Shown here in pieces: positions 1 through 7,692 of a DNA stretch of 36,213 bases (the stretch's first letter is position 1; each line of letters starts with the position of its first letter). The DNA comes from a virus. The position numbers and the translations under genes are program-made. The notes beneath the pieces are model-generated. The model made no database searches, was not told the origin of the DNA, and saw only the letters and a list, made by a program, of their open reading frames with translations. Where the stretch lies: positions 1 through 36,213 of the IMG/VR virus record IMGVR_UViG_3300017710_000018. One strand, 5' to 3'.

Positions 1-1950
1 CCTGATGAAGTTTTAAAAGATGCAGGTATTTTTGTACGTGGAGAATTAGGAACAAAGGCTAAACAAACACAAGATACTTTATATGGTGAATTAGAAGCAA
101 CTGTCAAAGAATTCAATCCAAGAGTTGAGGTCAACACTTTTGTTGATGATGTAAGAAGTGAATTAGCTGTTAAACCTTTTCAAACAGTAGGAGACTTGCC
201 TCAGGAATATACAATTCTAAAAGATTTAACTAAGCCTTTTGATGAGCTATTAGCCAAACTTGGTCCCCTATTAGAATCTGGACAAATTAGTACTATAGAA
301 TTAGATGAAGCAATAAATATGCTTAACCAACGTTTACTGCGTAATAAACAAAAAGGTGATGCACCTTTTGGACTAGCTCCACAATATAATCCAATTGATG
401 AAACTTTTACATTAAGTGCTGATGAAATAGTTGGTTTAAAAAGAAGTATTGGAGAATCTTTAAATAAATCACTTAGAAATCCAAACACAAACTCAGAAAA
501 AATTAGAAGATTATCTTTACTACAACATAAAACAGATCAATTACTCAAGTCAGTTCCAGAAGCAGTTGAACCTGTAGATAATTGGTTAACAAAATACAAT
601 ACTGAATATAAAGATCTTTACGAACAAGGAGTAATTTTAAAGTTAAGAACAGAAACAGGAGATGGTAATTACAAATTACCCAATGAACGTGTAGGAGCTG
701 CTTTTTTAGAAAGCCCAGAAACTTTAGATCAATTTAAAAATTTCTTTGGTGATAATCCTATTGCCATACAAGGAATAGAAAACGCCTTTTATGATACTAT
801 GATAAAAAATATTTTTAGGCCAACAGGAGTTATTGACAATGTAAAGCTTGATAAGTTCAAAGCAGATAACATTGAGATAATAAATAAAATGGATGAAATA
901 ATTCCAAATTTCAAAGCTGATCTTAACAGCAAAACTGATGTGGGTATAAACCTTGCAAATAAAATTAATGAACAGAATGCAAGATTAAATGTTGCTGGTA
1001 CTATTGAGTTAGAAAATTTAGCTAAAGACAAAACATTATTCAGAGGAATTACTTATAAGAATGCTGATGATATGGTAAAAAAAGCATTAGCAGATCCTGA
1101 TGATATGGAAAAAATTGTAACTGCTATAGCACAAAATGATCCTGATGGAATCATACTTCAAGCTTTTAAAAAAGAAATATTTAAAGATTGGTCAGCCCCA
1201 ATTATGGTTGATATCAGAAAAGGTAAATATCCAAAGTATGACAAGATGAATGATTACTTAGATAAAAACAAAGATTCTTTTCAAACATTTTTTAATTTAG
1301 TAAATGATCCTCAAGGTTTTGAAAGACTTAAATTAATTACGAGTGCTTATGAAAAAGCAGGAGCTGTTCCCTTTCCTATAGGAAGAACCGATCCTGAACA
1401 ATTAAGAGATGTAGTAAAAAGCGTATTGGGCACAGGATCACCACAAATTCTTTCACGTTTCTTTGCAGTGGCTTCTGGTCGTACAGGAATTAAATTTGTT
1501 GCTGGTGAATTGTTTGCTAGGATGTTAAGACAATTGAGCATTAGAAAAAGAAATGAATTAATAGCAAAATCTTTATACGACAGGGAGTTTTCTGAATCCT
1601 TAGTCAATATGATTGTTGGACAGGATCTTAAATCAAGAGATATAGAAAAGATGATTGGATTCTTAGGACAAATTGGTGGAATGATGACTGACGGAATTGA
1701 ACAAGATATTAATATGGAAGAAGCTGATAGTTTCAAAAAAAGAAGAGAAGATGAAATTGCAAGGACTGTACCTGGAGATCAATCACAAGCAAATATTCCA
1801 GTACAACCTGTTTTAAGTTCTCCTACCATTAGCCCCGCATCAAGCTTGAATCAAGTCTCTATGGCGTTTTTACCTCCTTTGAGAGGTGGTGGTCAAACAT
1901 CATCAAGAGGTCAGGAAGTGTTTGGAGCTACTGATACAGTCTTTGGCTAG
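1..1950 (+). CDS. Large probable virion protein, 5' end outside window
   Basis: The reading frame is open from base 1, so the gene starts upstream; at least 649 residues are present. The TTG at 196 is not a believable start because coding sequence continues through it. The protein is hydrophilic, mostly helical-looking and has no recognised enzymatic motif. Its last 60 or so residues are Pro/Ser/Gly-rich and include a GGGQ stretch, a low-complexity tail I associate with large internal or tail-end virion proteins of marine short-tailed phages. It is followed at once by a small membrane protein and a strand switch, so it probably closes the morphogenesis block of a circularly permuted map. Function is inferred, not shown. 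Confidence 0.6.
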   Translation, partial: PDEVLKDAGIFVRGELGTKAKQTQDTLYGELEATVKEFNPRVEVNTFVDDVRSELAVKPFQTVGDLPQEYTILKDLTKPFDELLAKLGPLLESGQISTIELDEAINMLNQRLLRNKQKGDAPFGLAPQYNPIDETFTLSADEIVGLKRSIGESLNKSLRNPNTNSEKIRRLSLLQHKTDQLLKSVPEAVEPVDNWLTKYNTEYKDLYEQGVILKLRTETGDGNYKLPNERVGAAFLESPETLDQFKNFFGDNPIAIQGIENAFYDTMIKNIFRPTGVIDNVKLDKFKADNIEIINKMDEIIPNFKADLNSKTDVGINLANKINEQNARLNVAGTIELENLAKDKTLFRGITYKNADDMVKKALADPDDMEKIVTAIAQNDPDGIILQAFKKEIFKDWSAPIMVDIRKGKYPKYDKMNDYLDKNKDSFQTFFNLVNDPQGFERLKLITSAYEKAGAVPFPIGRTDPEQLRDVVKSVLGTGSPQILSRFFAVASGRTGIKFVAGELFARMLRQLSIRKRNELIAKSLYDREFSESLVNMIVGQDLKSRDIEKMIGFLGQIGGMMTDGIEQDINMEEADSFKKRREDEIARTVPGDQSQANIPVQPVLSSPTISPASSLNQVSMAFLPPLRGGGQTSSRGQEVFGATDTVFG

Positions 1951-2155
1951 TTTAAAATTTTTTTTAATAGGTTGGGTGTGTATTGGTTTAGGAGTAGATC
2001 AAAAATGTTTAAGAATGGTTTCCGAAGTAGATTTTCCAAATTACGAACAATGTAATGAATATTATAGTTTAGTAACAAAAGATCTCCAAGACTTAGACAC
2101 TGTAGAAATTAATTTTACTTGTGTCCAAGCTGGAGTATTGGAGGATGTTTTATAA
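1943..2155 (+). CDS. Small membrane-anchored or secreted Cys-containing protein (70 aa)
   Basis: A TTG start at 1943 overlaps the upstream stop by 8 bases. A GTG at 1886 would give a longer overlap and a charged N-terminus that does not look native. From TTG the N-terminus is a hydrophobic segment (LKFFLIGWVCIGLGV) resembling a signal or anchor. It is followed by a polar domain with three cysteines that could form disulphides in the periplasm. A GGAG lies about 15 bases upstream, farther than ideal. The family is not recognised. Its end overlaps the end of a converging minus-strand gene by six bases. Confidence 0.5.
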   Translation: MASLKFFLIGWVCIGLGVDQKCLRMVSEVDFPNYEQCNEYYSLVTKDLQDLDTVEINFTCVQAGVLEDVL

Positions 2156-2317
2156 AGTTCTTCTCATATAGCTAGGTAATTTACCTTCTGCTTTATAATG
2201 TTTGTATGCAGCTAACCAATCTTTTTTATATTCAGCTTTTATAAACTCTTTCAACGCCTTATCTGCGTCAGGCTCTAACGTAAAAAAGTTTCCAAATGAT
2301 TTTAAAATATTCAACAT
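2150..2317 (-). CDS. Small hypothetical protein, minus strand (55 aa)
   Basis: The complement holds a clean 55-codon frame starting MLNILKSFGNFF and ending SYMRRTL. It is rich in Lys, Glu, Ala and Tyr, with a helical middle section (KALKEFIKAEYKKDWLAAYK). This amino-acid pattern is far more protein-like than the plus-strand frame across the same bases. It lies downstream of the helicase on the same strand, separated by about 150 bases holding an inverted repeat. No strong Shine-Dalgarno sequence is visible. No family is recognised. Confidence 0.55.
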   Translation of the reverse strand: MLNILKSFGNFFTLEPDADKALKEFIKAEYKKDWLAAYKHYKAEGKLPSYMRRTL

Positions 2318-2392
2318 AAGTAAATACTTATTTTATTTTTTATTAAAATTTTATTGTTGTTTTTGCATAACAGCTATGATTAAATATATCCC

Positions 2393-2475
2393 ATAGGGTA
2401 GCAACTTATTGTATGTGTATATAAGGCAAAAAATCACTATTTTTTAAATAGTAATATTAACTGTTGTTACCCTAT
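2393..2475. repeat. Long inverted repeat overlapping the helicase stop codon
   Basis: ATAGGGTAGCAAC at 2393-2405 pairs with GTTGTTACCCTAT at 2463-2475 (one G-T mismatch in 13), with a 57-base spacer. Inside the spacer is a second perfect hairpin, ACTATTT-TTT-AAATAGT, at 2436-2452. On the minus strand this inner hairpin is followed by a run of six T. The structure spans the end of the helicase gene and may terminate or shape the 3' end of its transcript before the 55-aa gene. Confidence 0.45.
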
Positions 2476-3929
2476 ACTAACCACGACTTGAGCTCTTCAC
2501 CCATTACTTCAGATGATATATTTATTTTTTTGCGAAGAGATTTAATAATTTTTTCATCTACAGTTTTTTCTGTGACTAAATCAATGTAAGTACACTTTTT
2601 GGTTTGACCAATTCGATGGACTCTTTCTTCTGATTGAACTCTTATCTCTAAATCATAAGAATTACTAAAATAGACAACTGTATTACTTTCTGTAAGAGTT
2701 AATCCATACCCTGCTGTACGAGGATTTGCTACTATATATTGCAATTTACTATTAGGATCTTGAAACTCAGTGACTATATCTTGTCTTTCTGAATCTTTTG
2801 TATCTCCATAAAAACCCATGGCTGATTCAAAGCCATAAATAGATCGTATTTGTTTTAAAATACTCTTGATGTCATGACGATAATTAGCCCAGATAACTAC
2901 TTTTTGTCCATCAGCTTCTTCTAATATTTCCATTAGAGCTGAGTATCTATTATTTTCAATGGTTTGAGGATCACCATTAGAATCAATTATAAAACCACAA
3001 CATATCTGTTGAAGCTTTGTTATCTGTGCAAGTACAGTTGTAACATTTACGAGATCATCATTAATAATGGTCATCGCTTCACGCTTCATTTCATCATAAG
3101 CTTTTTGTTGTTGAGGAGTTAGTTCAACTAATCTTTTAACATAAACTTTATCAGGTAAATCAAGACAATCTTTTTTTAAAACTCTTGAGGAATGTTTTTC
3201 TAATTTTTTATTTAATTCATCTAAATTTTTATAATCTACTACTTGTTGAAAACTATGAGAGGCTGTTGATCTTGTTTGTAAAATAGCGTACCGGGAGCGA
3301 AAGGCATAATAACTATCGTATTCAAGAACATTAGGATGTAAAAATTGACATTGTGAAAATAAATCTAAGGGTGATTTAGTGACAGGCATACCTGATAACA
3401 AACGTCTTTTTTTAATTAGTTTTCTTAAATTTAAAATGTTTTTAGTTTGTAAAGCCTGAGGATTTTTAATCACAGTGCTTTCATCAATTGCCATTAAACA
3501 GTTGTTTTCCTGAAGCACTTTTTTAGTAAATTCAATACCTTTTCTTGTTCTAAATGCTTCAATATTAATTACAAAAAACTTTAATTTTTCATTCTTTTCA
3601 AACAATTTTCTCAATTGTTTTTTGTTTTTCATACTTGTGGAATTAGACCAAACAACAATATCATGATCAATTTCATCATTAATATGTTTAGGTATCTCTA
3701 ATTGAGACCAATTTCTATACACACCTTTAGGGGCTACAACAATACCACAATTAATTTCTTTTTGTTGATACGCAATACACATATCATCTATACACACCTT
3801 TGATTTACCTGTACCCATTTCCATAAAAAAGGCATAGTAATCTTTGTTGTGAGATTTACTTAATGCATCTAATTGGTGTTGGTATGGTTGAGTTTTAAAG
3901 GTAAACTCATTAACACTTGCAAATTTCAT
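2472..3929 (-). CDS. SNF2-family DEAD/H-type helicase
   Basis: This 485-residue superfamily 2 ATPase has the SNF2 motif series. Walker A is MGTGKS (Lys42), motif II is AIDESTVIKN (DES rather than DEAH), and motif III is LSGMPV. Motif V is NPRTAGYGLTL, and motif VI is QSEERVHRIGQ with the SNF2 hallmark HRIGQ. Length matches the compact phage SNF2 proteins, which lack chromatin-reading domains. Family members translocate on duplex DNA and remodel protein-DNA complexes or branched intermediates. The gene is transcribed opposite to the adjacent replication block from a divergent intergenic region. The start ATG has GGGAG six bases upstream on its own strand. The family call is firm; the role in phage replication or recombination is inferred. 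Confidence 0.93.
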   Translation of the reverse strand: MKFASVNEFTFKTQPYQHQLDALSKSHNKDYYAFFMEMGTGKSKVCIDDMCIAYQQKEINCGIVVAPKGVYRNWSQLEIPKHINDEIDHDIVVWSNSTSMKNKKQLRKLFEKNEKLKFFVINIEAFRTRKGIEFTKKVLQENNCLMAIDESTVIKNPQALQTKNILNLRKLIKKRRLLSGMPVTKSPLDLFSQCQFLHPNVLEYDSYYAFRSRYAILQTRSTASHSFQQVVDYKNLDELNKKLEKHSSRVLKKDCLDLPDKVYVKRLVELTPQQQKAYDEMKREAMTIINDDLVNVTTVLAQITKLQQICCGFIIDSNGDPQTIENNRYSALMEILEEADGQKVVIWANYRHDIKSILKQIRSIYGFESAMGFYGDTKDSERQDIVTEFQDPNSKLQYIVANPRTAGYGLTLTESNTVVYFSNSYDLEIRVQSEERVHRIGQTKKCTYIDLVTEKTVDEKIIKSLRKKINISSEVMGEELKSWLV

Positions 3930-3965
3930 ATTCTCCCACTATATTATAATAAAGGAGATGTTCAA
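3930..3965. promoter_or_regulatory. Divergent promoter region with palindromic -10
   Basis: The 36-base gap between the minus-strand helicase and the plus-strand replication block contains the palindrome TATTATAATA (3942-3951). It presents a perfect TATAAT on each strand. No convincing -35 box is visible on either side, so strength or an activator requirement cannot be judged. Ribosome-binding sites flank it in both directions (AAAGGAG forward, GGGAG reverse). Confidence 0.5.
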
Positions 3966-4532
3966 ATGGAAAATCAATCTGAAATTCTAGCACAACTAGA
4001 AGAAGACCTTCAGGATTTTAACTCCAGTGAAAAAGATCAAAAGTCACTTTCAGAGGCTGTCAAAAAGCTTATTCAATATGATCAAGCGATTGAATTGAAA
4101 GAAAGTGAAACTAAATCTTTGAAAAAATCTAGAGATAAGATATCGGAAGAAATAATACCAGGAATCATGGATGAACTTGGCTTATCTAAGTTAAAATTAG
4201 ATAATGGTTTACTATTAACAATTGTAAATGATATCCGTGCTCATATTAGTGAAGCTAACAAATCTGCTGCCTATGAATGGTTAAGAGATGCAGGGCTTGG
4301 CACTATTATTAAAAATCAGGTTGCAGTGCAATTTGATAAGACACAAGATGCTGAAGCAGTTGCCCTTAAAGAAAAACTTAACGCTGAAGGACTTCCTGTA
4401 TTACATACAGAAACAATTCACGCAGGCACGCTGAAGTCTACTTGCAGAGAGGCCGTAGAGAAGGGTATTAGCATACCAGAAGACCTCTTTGGATTATACA
4501 TTGGCAAGAAAACCAAAGTTTCAAAAACCTAA
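3966..4532 (+). CDS. Gp157-like coiled-coil protein of the replication block
   Basis: ATG at 3966 has AAAGGAG eight bases upstream, giving 188 residues. The N-terminal half is a charged coiled coil (about residues 1-60). It is followed by a compact region with DELGLSKLKLDNG, and a C-terminal HAGTLKSTCREAVEKGISIP segment that I associate with proteins paired with phage ssDNA-binding proteins. The layout of coiled coil then a short beta region resembles siphovirus Gp157, but sequence identity is not obvious by eye. It is the first gene of the plus-strand replication operon, nine bases before the next gene. A supporting role in DNA replication or recombination is inferred. Confidence 0.5.
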   Translation: MENQSEILAQLEEDLQDFNSSEKDQKSLSEAVKKLIQYDQAIELKESETKSLKKSRDKISEEIIPGIMDELGLSKLKLDNGLLLTIVNDIRAHISEANKSAAYEWLRDAGLGTIIKNQVAVQFDKTQDAEAVALKEKLNAEGLPVLHTETIHAGTLKSTCREAVEKGISIPEDLFGLYIGKKTKVSKT

Positions 4533-4541
4533 GGAGGTAAT

Positions 4542-5357
4542 ATGGCGAAACGAAAAACAACACCTAAGAAAAAGGGTGCAGTGGCTACCAAAGACGCAAA
4601 TACAGAAGTAGCTACTTTAAATATCGATTCATTTCTTGAACAAAACGCAGGAGATGGTTCGCAAAATATTGGTTCTAATGATTTAGAACTACCAAGACTA
4701 AAATTATATCATGGTAATGCTAAAGATGCTCCTGATGAAATATCAAAAGCTGAAATTTATCATAATATATCACAGAAAGTTTGGAAAAAGACTGAGGGAA
4801 TAAGAATTATTCCTTGTGCTTTTATCAAACAATATACTCATTGGAAAGAAGTTGAAAAAGGTGGTGGTTTTTTAGGAGCCTATGATTCTTCTTCTGATAT
4901 TTTAACAAAGACCAAAAAAGTAGAGTCAAAAGATGTTTATATAGAAAACGGTGAATTGACCGATACTTATATAAGAACTGATGGAAACTTTTTTGTGTTA
5001 TTTGAAGATGAAGAAGGAATATGGAAGCCCGCTCAAATATCTATGTTTTCTACAAATTTCAAGAAAGCAAAGTTATTGAATACCATGATTAAATCACAAG
5101 TTATGGAAGGTAAAAATGGTCCTTTTACACCACCCGCTTATGCATACATTTACAGGCTTAAAGGTGAACTTGTAAAAAAGGATGCTATGTCTTGGGCAGT
5201 TTGGGATATATCTTTAGAAGATTCTGTTAAAGATGTTGAAGTCTTACAGGACGCTAAAGTATTCTCACAATCTGTTACAAAAGGTGATGTAGTAGTCAAA
5301 CCTGAAGTAGAAGTGGCAGAAACAAATAGTGACAATGAAGACTCAGGTATGATATAA
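4542..5357 (+). CDS. Putative single-stranded DNA-binding protein
   Basis: This 271-residue protein has a perfect AAGGAGGT ribosome-binding site just upstream. The N-terminus is Lys/Arg-rich and disordered. A central domain contains the signature LELPRLKLYHG, then RIIPCAFIKQYTHWKEVEKG and a GGGFLGAYD loop, which I recall from ssDNA-binding-type proteins in marine phage replication blocks. The C-terminus is acidic (NSDNEDSGMI), as in many SSBs where the tail recruits polymerase or helicase. Position between a Gp157-like protein and the primase fits. No OB-fold was demonstrated, so the function is inferred from pattern and context. Confidence 0.55.
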   Translation: MAKRKTTPKKKGAVATKDANTEVATLNIDSFLEQNAGDGSQNIGSNDLELPRLKLYHGNAKDAPDEISKAEIYHNISQKVWKKTEGIRIIPCAFIKQYTHWKEVEKGGGFLGAYDSSSDILTKTKKVESKDVYIENGELTDTYIRTDGNFFVLFEDEEGIWKPAQISMFSTNFKKAKLLNTMIKSQVMEGKNGPFTPPAYAYIYRLKGELVKKDAMSWAVWDISLEDSVKDVEVLQDAKVFSQSVTKGDVVVKPEVEVAETNSDNEDSGMI

Positions 5358-5365
5358 AAAGTTTG

Positions 5366-5405
5366 GGGGCGGTTTCTTCTTATTCTCTCCTTTCTTCCCC
5401 GCCCC
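5366..5405 (+). promoter_or_regulatory. GC-rich hairpin upstream of the primase
   Basis: GGGGCGG at 5366-5372 pairs perfectly with CCGCCCC at 5399-5405 across a pyrimidine-rich 26-base loop. No T-run follows, so a classical terminator is unlikely. It ends 12 bases before the primase ATG, which has no visible Shine-Dalgarno sequence. It could be an attenuator, an mRNA-stabilising element or a translation control. Confidence 0.45.
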
Positions 5406-5417
5406 TAATTGCCCTAC

Positions 5418-6971
5418 ATGATCGATAAGTTTAAACAAATATTTGAAGGTCTTAATCGTGCCTATGGAATCTTTATTATTTCAGGTGAAGTATCTGATAA
5501 AAATAAAGTCAAAGGTACGGGTAAGGTTGTTCAAGAACCTATCACCGATGTAAATTGGCAAAAGCATTTGAAAGGAGAGGGAGCATCTCTCGGAGTTATT
5601 CCTATTAATGATGATAGTAAGTGCAAGTGGGGTTGTATTGATGTCGACGTTTACCCTCTCGATCACAAGAAAATCTCACTATCACTGAAAGAAAAAAAGA
5701 TACCTCTTACAGTTTTTAGGTCTAAATCTGGGGGATGCCATTTATTTTTATTTACAACTGATTTTATACCAGCAGTAATGATGAGAAAAAAATTACAAGA
5801 ATTTGCATCGTTACTTGGTTATGCCTCTAGTGAAATTTTTCCTAAACAAATTGAAATTAGAACTGATAGAGGTGATACAGGAAACTTTTTAAACTTACCT
5901 TACTTTGAAGGTGAAAACTCTATGCGATATGCATATGATGAAGACGGCAATGCACTGAAGCTTTCTCAATTTTTAGATTATTATGATGAAGTTGCCGTTG
6001 ATCCAAAAAAATTCTCAAAGCTGAAAGCTAAGGAAAAAAATACTAGCGATACTCCCCTTAGCGATGGGCCTCCTTGTCTACAAACTATGATGACTTTGGG
6101 AATACCAGAGGGTGGTCGTGATGAAGCTCTATATCAATATGCTGTCTATGCGAAGAAGAAATGGAATGATGAGAACGTATGGTCACAAAAAATTGATGAG
6201 TTTAATAGAGACTTTATGCAACCACCCCTGAGTAGTTCACAGGTAATGAAGACAATTAACCAACACAAAAAACAAGAGTATCAATATAAATGTAAAGTGC
6301 CTCCCATGTGTAATCATTGTAATTCTACAGAATGTTCTGTTCGACAATTTGGTATTGGTGAAGACTATGCTTCACAATTATCTGATCTAAGAAAATATCA
6401 ATCAGATGATTCTATATGGTTTATGAACATTGATGGAAAACCTATTGCATTAAATACAGATGAATTATTTTCACAAAGTTTGTTTTTAAAAAGGTGTATT
6501 GATGAAATTAACATTATTCCTTTTCCAGAACCCATGCCTCAAAAGAAATGGATACGATTGTTAAATGAATTACTTTCTAAAGTACAAGTTATTGAAATGC
6601 CAAGAGAGATAACAAAGGTTGGAAGATTTGATAATTTATTAAATTCTTTTTTAGATGAAACTCCTGTCGCTGATACAAGAGAACAGATAAAACTAGGAAA
6701 TGTTCTTTTTGAAAAAGATGAAAAGAGTGAACAAACAAAAGCATATTTTAAAATGGAATTTTTAATAAATTATGTGGAAGAAAAGAAAAAATTTAAAGGC
6801 ATGTCTACAACAGAAATGTCTGCTCACATTAAGTTAAAGAGAAGTGGTGGGCATCACCGATTATCTATTAATGGTAAAACAGAATTTGTTTGGATGGTGC
6901 CTTATGAAAGATTACAACAAACAAGTTTTTCTGTACCTGATATGGATGACGGTTCGGAGGCGTTGTTGTGA
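5418..6971 (+). CDS. AEP-type DNA primase (TOTE primase-like)
   Basis: This 517-residue protein carries archaeo-eukaryotic primase motifs. CIDVDVYPLD supplies the metal-binding Asp75 and Asp77, and SKSGGCHLFLF supplies the conserved His108. A third cluster, EIFPKQIEI followed by GNFLNLPYF, matches primases of TOTE conflict systems as I recall them. A Cys-rich stretch CKVPPMCNHCNSTEC near residue 300 could bind zinc, and the C-terminal part is probably the priming or partner domain. AEP enzymes start strands with short primers and some also polymerise DNA. ATG 5418 is preferred over the TTG nine bases upstream; neither has a clear ribosome-binding site. The primase fold is confident; subfamily placement is from memory. 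Confidence 0.85.
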   Translation: MIDKFKQIFEGLNRAYGIFIISGEVSDKNKVKGTGKVVQEPITDVNWQKHLKGEGASLGVIPINDDSKCKWGCIDVDVYPLDHKKISLSLKEKKIPLTVFRSKSGGCHLFLFTTDFIPAVMMRKKLQEFASLLGYASSEIFPKQIEIRTDRGDTGNFLNLPYFEGENSMRYAYDEDGNALKLSQFLDYYDEVAVDPKKFSKLKAKEKNTSDTPLSDGPPCLQTMMTLGIPEGGRDEALYQYAVYAKKKWNDENVWSQKIDEFNRDFMQPPLSSSQVMKTINQHKKQEYQYKCKVPPMCNHCNSTECSVRQFGIGEDYASQLSDLRKYQSDDSIWFMNIDGKPIALNTDELFSQSLFLKRCIDEINIIPFPEPMPQKKWIRLLNELLSKVQVIEMPREITKVGRFDNLLNSFLDETPVADTREQIKLGNVLFEKDEKSEQTKAYFKMEFLINYVEEKKKFKGMSTTEMSAHIKLKRSGGHHRLSINGKTEFVWMVPYERLQQTSFSVPDMDDGSEALL

Positions 6972-7225
6972 AAAAAGGACCTAAATTATGGGGAACAATG
7001 TTTAAAGGAACTAATCATTGTTTAAATTTTAATATTAAACTCATTAAGTTGGAGGCAGAAATAATAATTTCAGACGAAAACAATTATCACACTAAAAGAA
7101 AATTTGATGAAGTAAATCTTACTGCAAGATCAAAACAAGAAATTCAAGCTCTTATTTTTGAAGACTATGAAAGAAAAATCATTGCTCAATATGTAAACAA
7201 AAAGGATAGTAAGGATGAAACATAA
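6968..7225 (+). CDS. Small hypothetical protein in replication operon (85 aa)
   Basis: GTG at 6968 overlaps the primase stop (GTGA) and has GGAGG eight bases upstream, so translation is coupled. The 85-residue product is basic and beta-rich at the start (NIKLIKLEAEIIISDE), then helical with many Lys/Glu. The family is not recognised. Its place between primase and nuclease suggests a replication accessory role, but nothing in the sequence proves it. Confidence 0.6.
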   Translation: MKKGPKLWGTMFKGTNHCLNFNIKLIKLEAEIIISDENNYHTKRKFDEVNLTARSKQEIQALIFEDYERKIIAQYVNKKDSKDET

Positions 7226-7403
7226 ACCAACTTATGAACATTTTGATCACAGAGGTTCTGTAAAATATAAATTGGAACGAGCCAAAAGAAAACGTGCAAG
7301 AGAACTTGCTGAAAAATTATTAGGTAGAAATTATTTTACTAATGCTCAAGCTTTAGTTTTAGAAAGTGCAATTCAATTAAGTAAGAAAAGAGACAATGTA
7401 TAA
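7215..7403 (+). CDS. Small basic protein in replication operon (62 aa)
   Basis: ATG 7215 overlaps the preceding gene by 11 bases; AAAGGA lies about eight bases upstream. The product has a strongly basic middle (KYKLERAKRKRARELAEKLLG) followed by a predicted helix. This suggests nucleic-acid contact, but no named fold is recognised. The end overlaps the nuclease gene by eight bases. Confidence 0.55.
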   Translation: MKHKPTYEHFDHRGSVKYKLERAKRKRARELAEKLLGRNYFTNAQALVLESAIQLSKKRDNV

Positions 7404-7692
7404 ACAACATTTGAAAGGAATGATCTCCCATCAATTTGCTTTGGTATGGTTAGCTGAACATGGCTACATTCCCTTTGATAATATTTATAAAATTGGTCCT
7501 GTAGATATCATTGGGTTTCGTCAGGGATCAGTGCATCTCTTCGATGTTAAGACAGAACGATATTATTCTGATAAAGTTAAAGTATCTCGACACAGGGGTA
7601 GACGTATTTATTCCAAGAAGTCAGATGAACAAAAAAAATTAGGCGTTAAATTTATTTACGTCACAGAAAATGGAGACTGTCACATTGTCTAA
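7396..7692 (+). CDS. Small PD-(D/E)XK-like nuclease, possible junction resolvase
   Basis: This 98-residue protein shows the core pattern of the PD-(D/E)XK fold. A short N-terminal helix ends in AEHGYIPFDN, then GPVDIIGF carries the first Asp, and HLFDVKTER gives the D-x-K active-site pair (Asp in place of the more usual Glu). A basic stretch (RHRGRRIYSKKS) and a final strand FIYVTENG follow. Such minimal nucleases include Hjc-type Holliday junction resolvases and VRR-NUC-like enzymes. The gene sits directly before a UvrD-like helicase and overlaps it, consistent with a recombination or repair role. The exact substrate is not readable from sequence. Confidence 0.65.
   Translation: MYKQHLKGMISHQFALVWLAEHGYIPFDNIYKIGPVDIIGFRQGSVHLFDVKTERYYSDKVKVSRHRGRRIYSKKSDEQKKLGVKFIYVTENGDCHIV

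Noticed and set aside
2202-2396. Plus-strand frame of 64 codons
   Set aside because: The complement of the same bases holds a much more protein-like 55-codon gene, and the plus frame is a Phe/Tyr/Ser mixture typical of AT-rich chance frames.
5366-5405. GC-rich hairpin as a Rho-independent terminator
   Set aside because: No T-run follows the stem and the primase start is only 12 bases away, so it is listed as regulatory instead.
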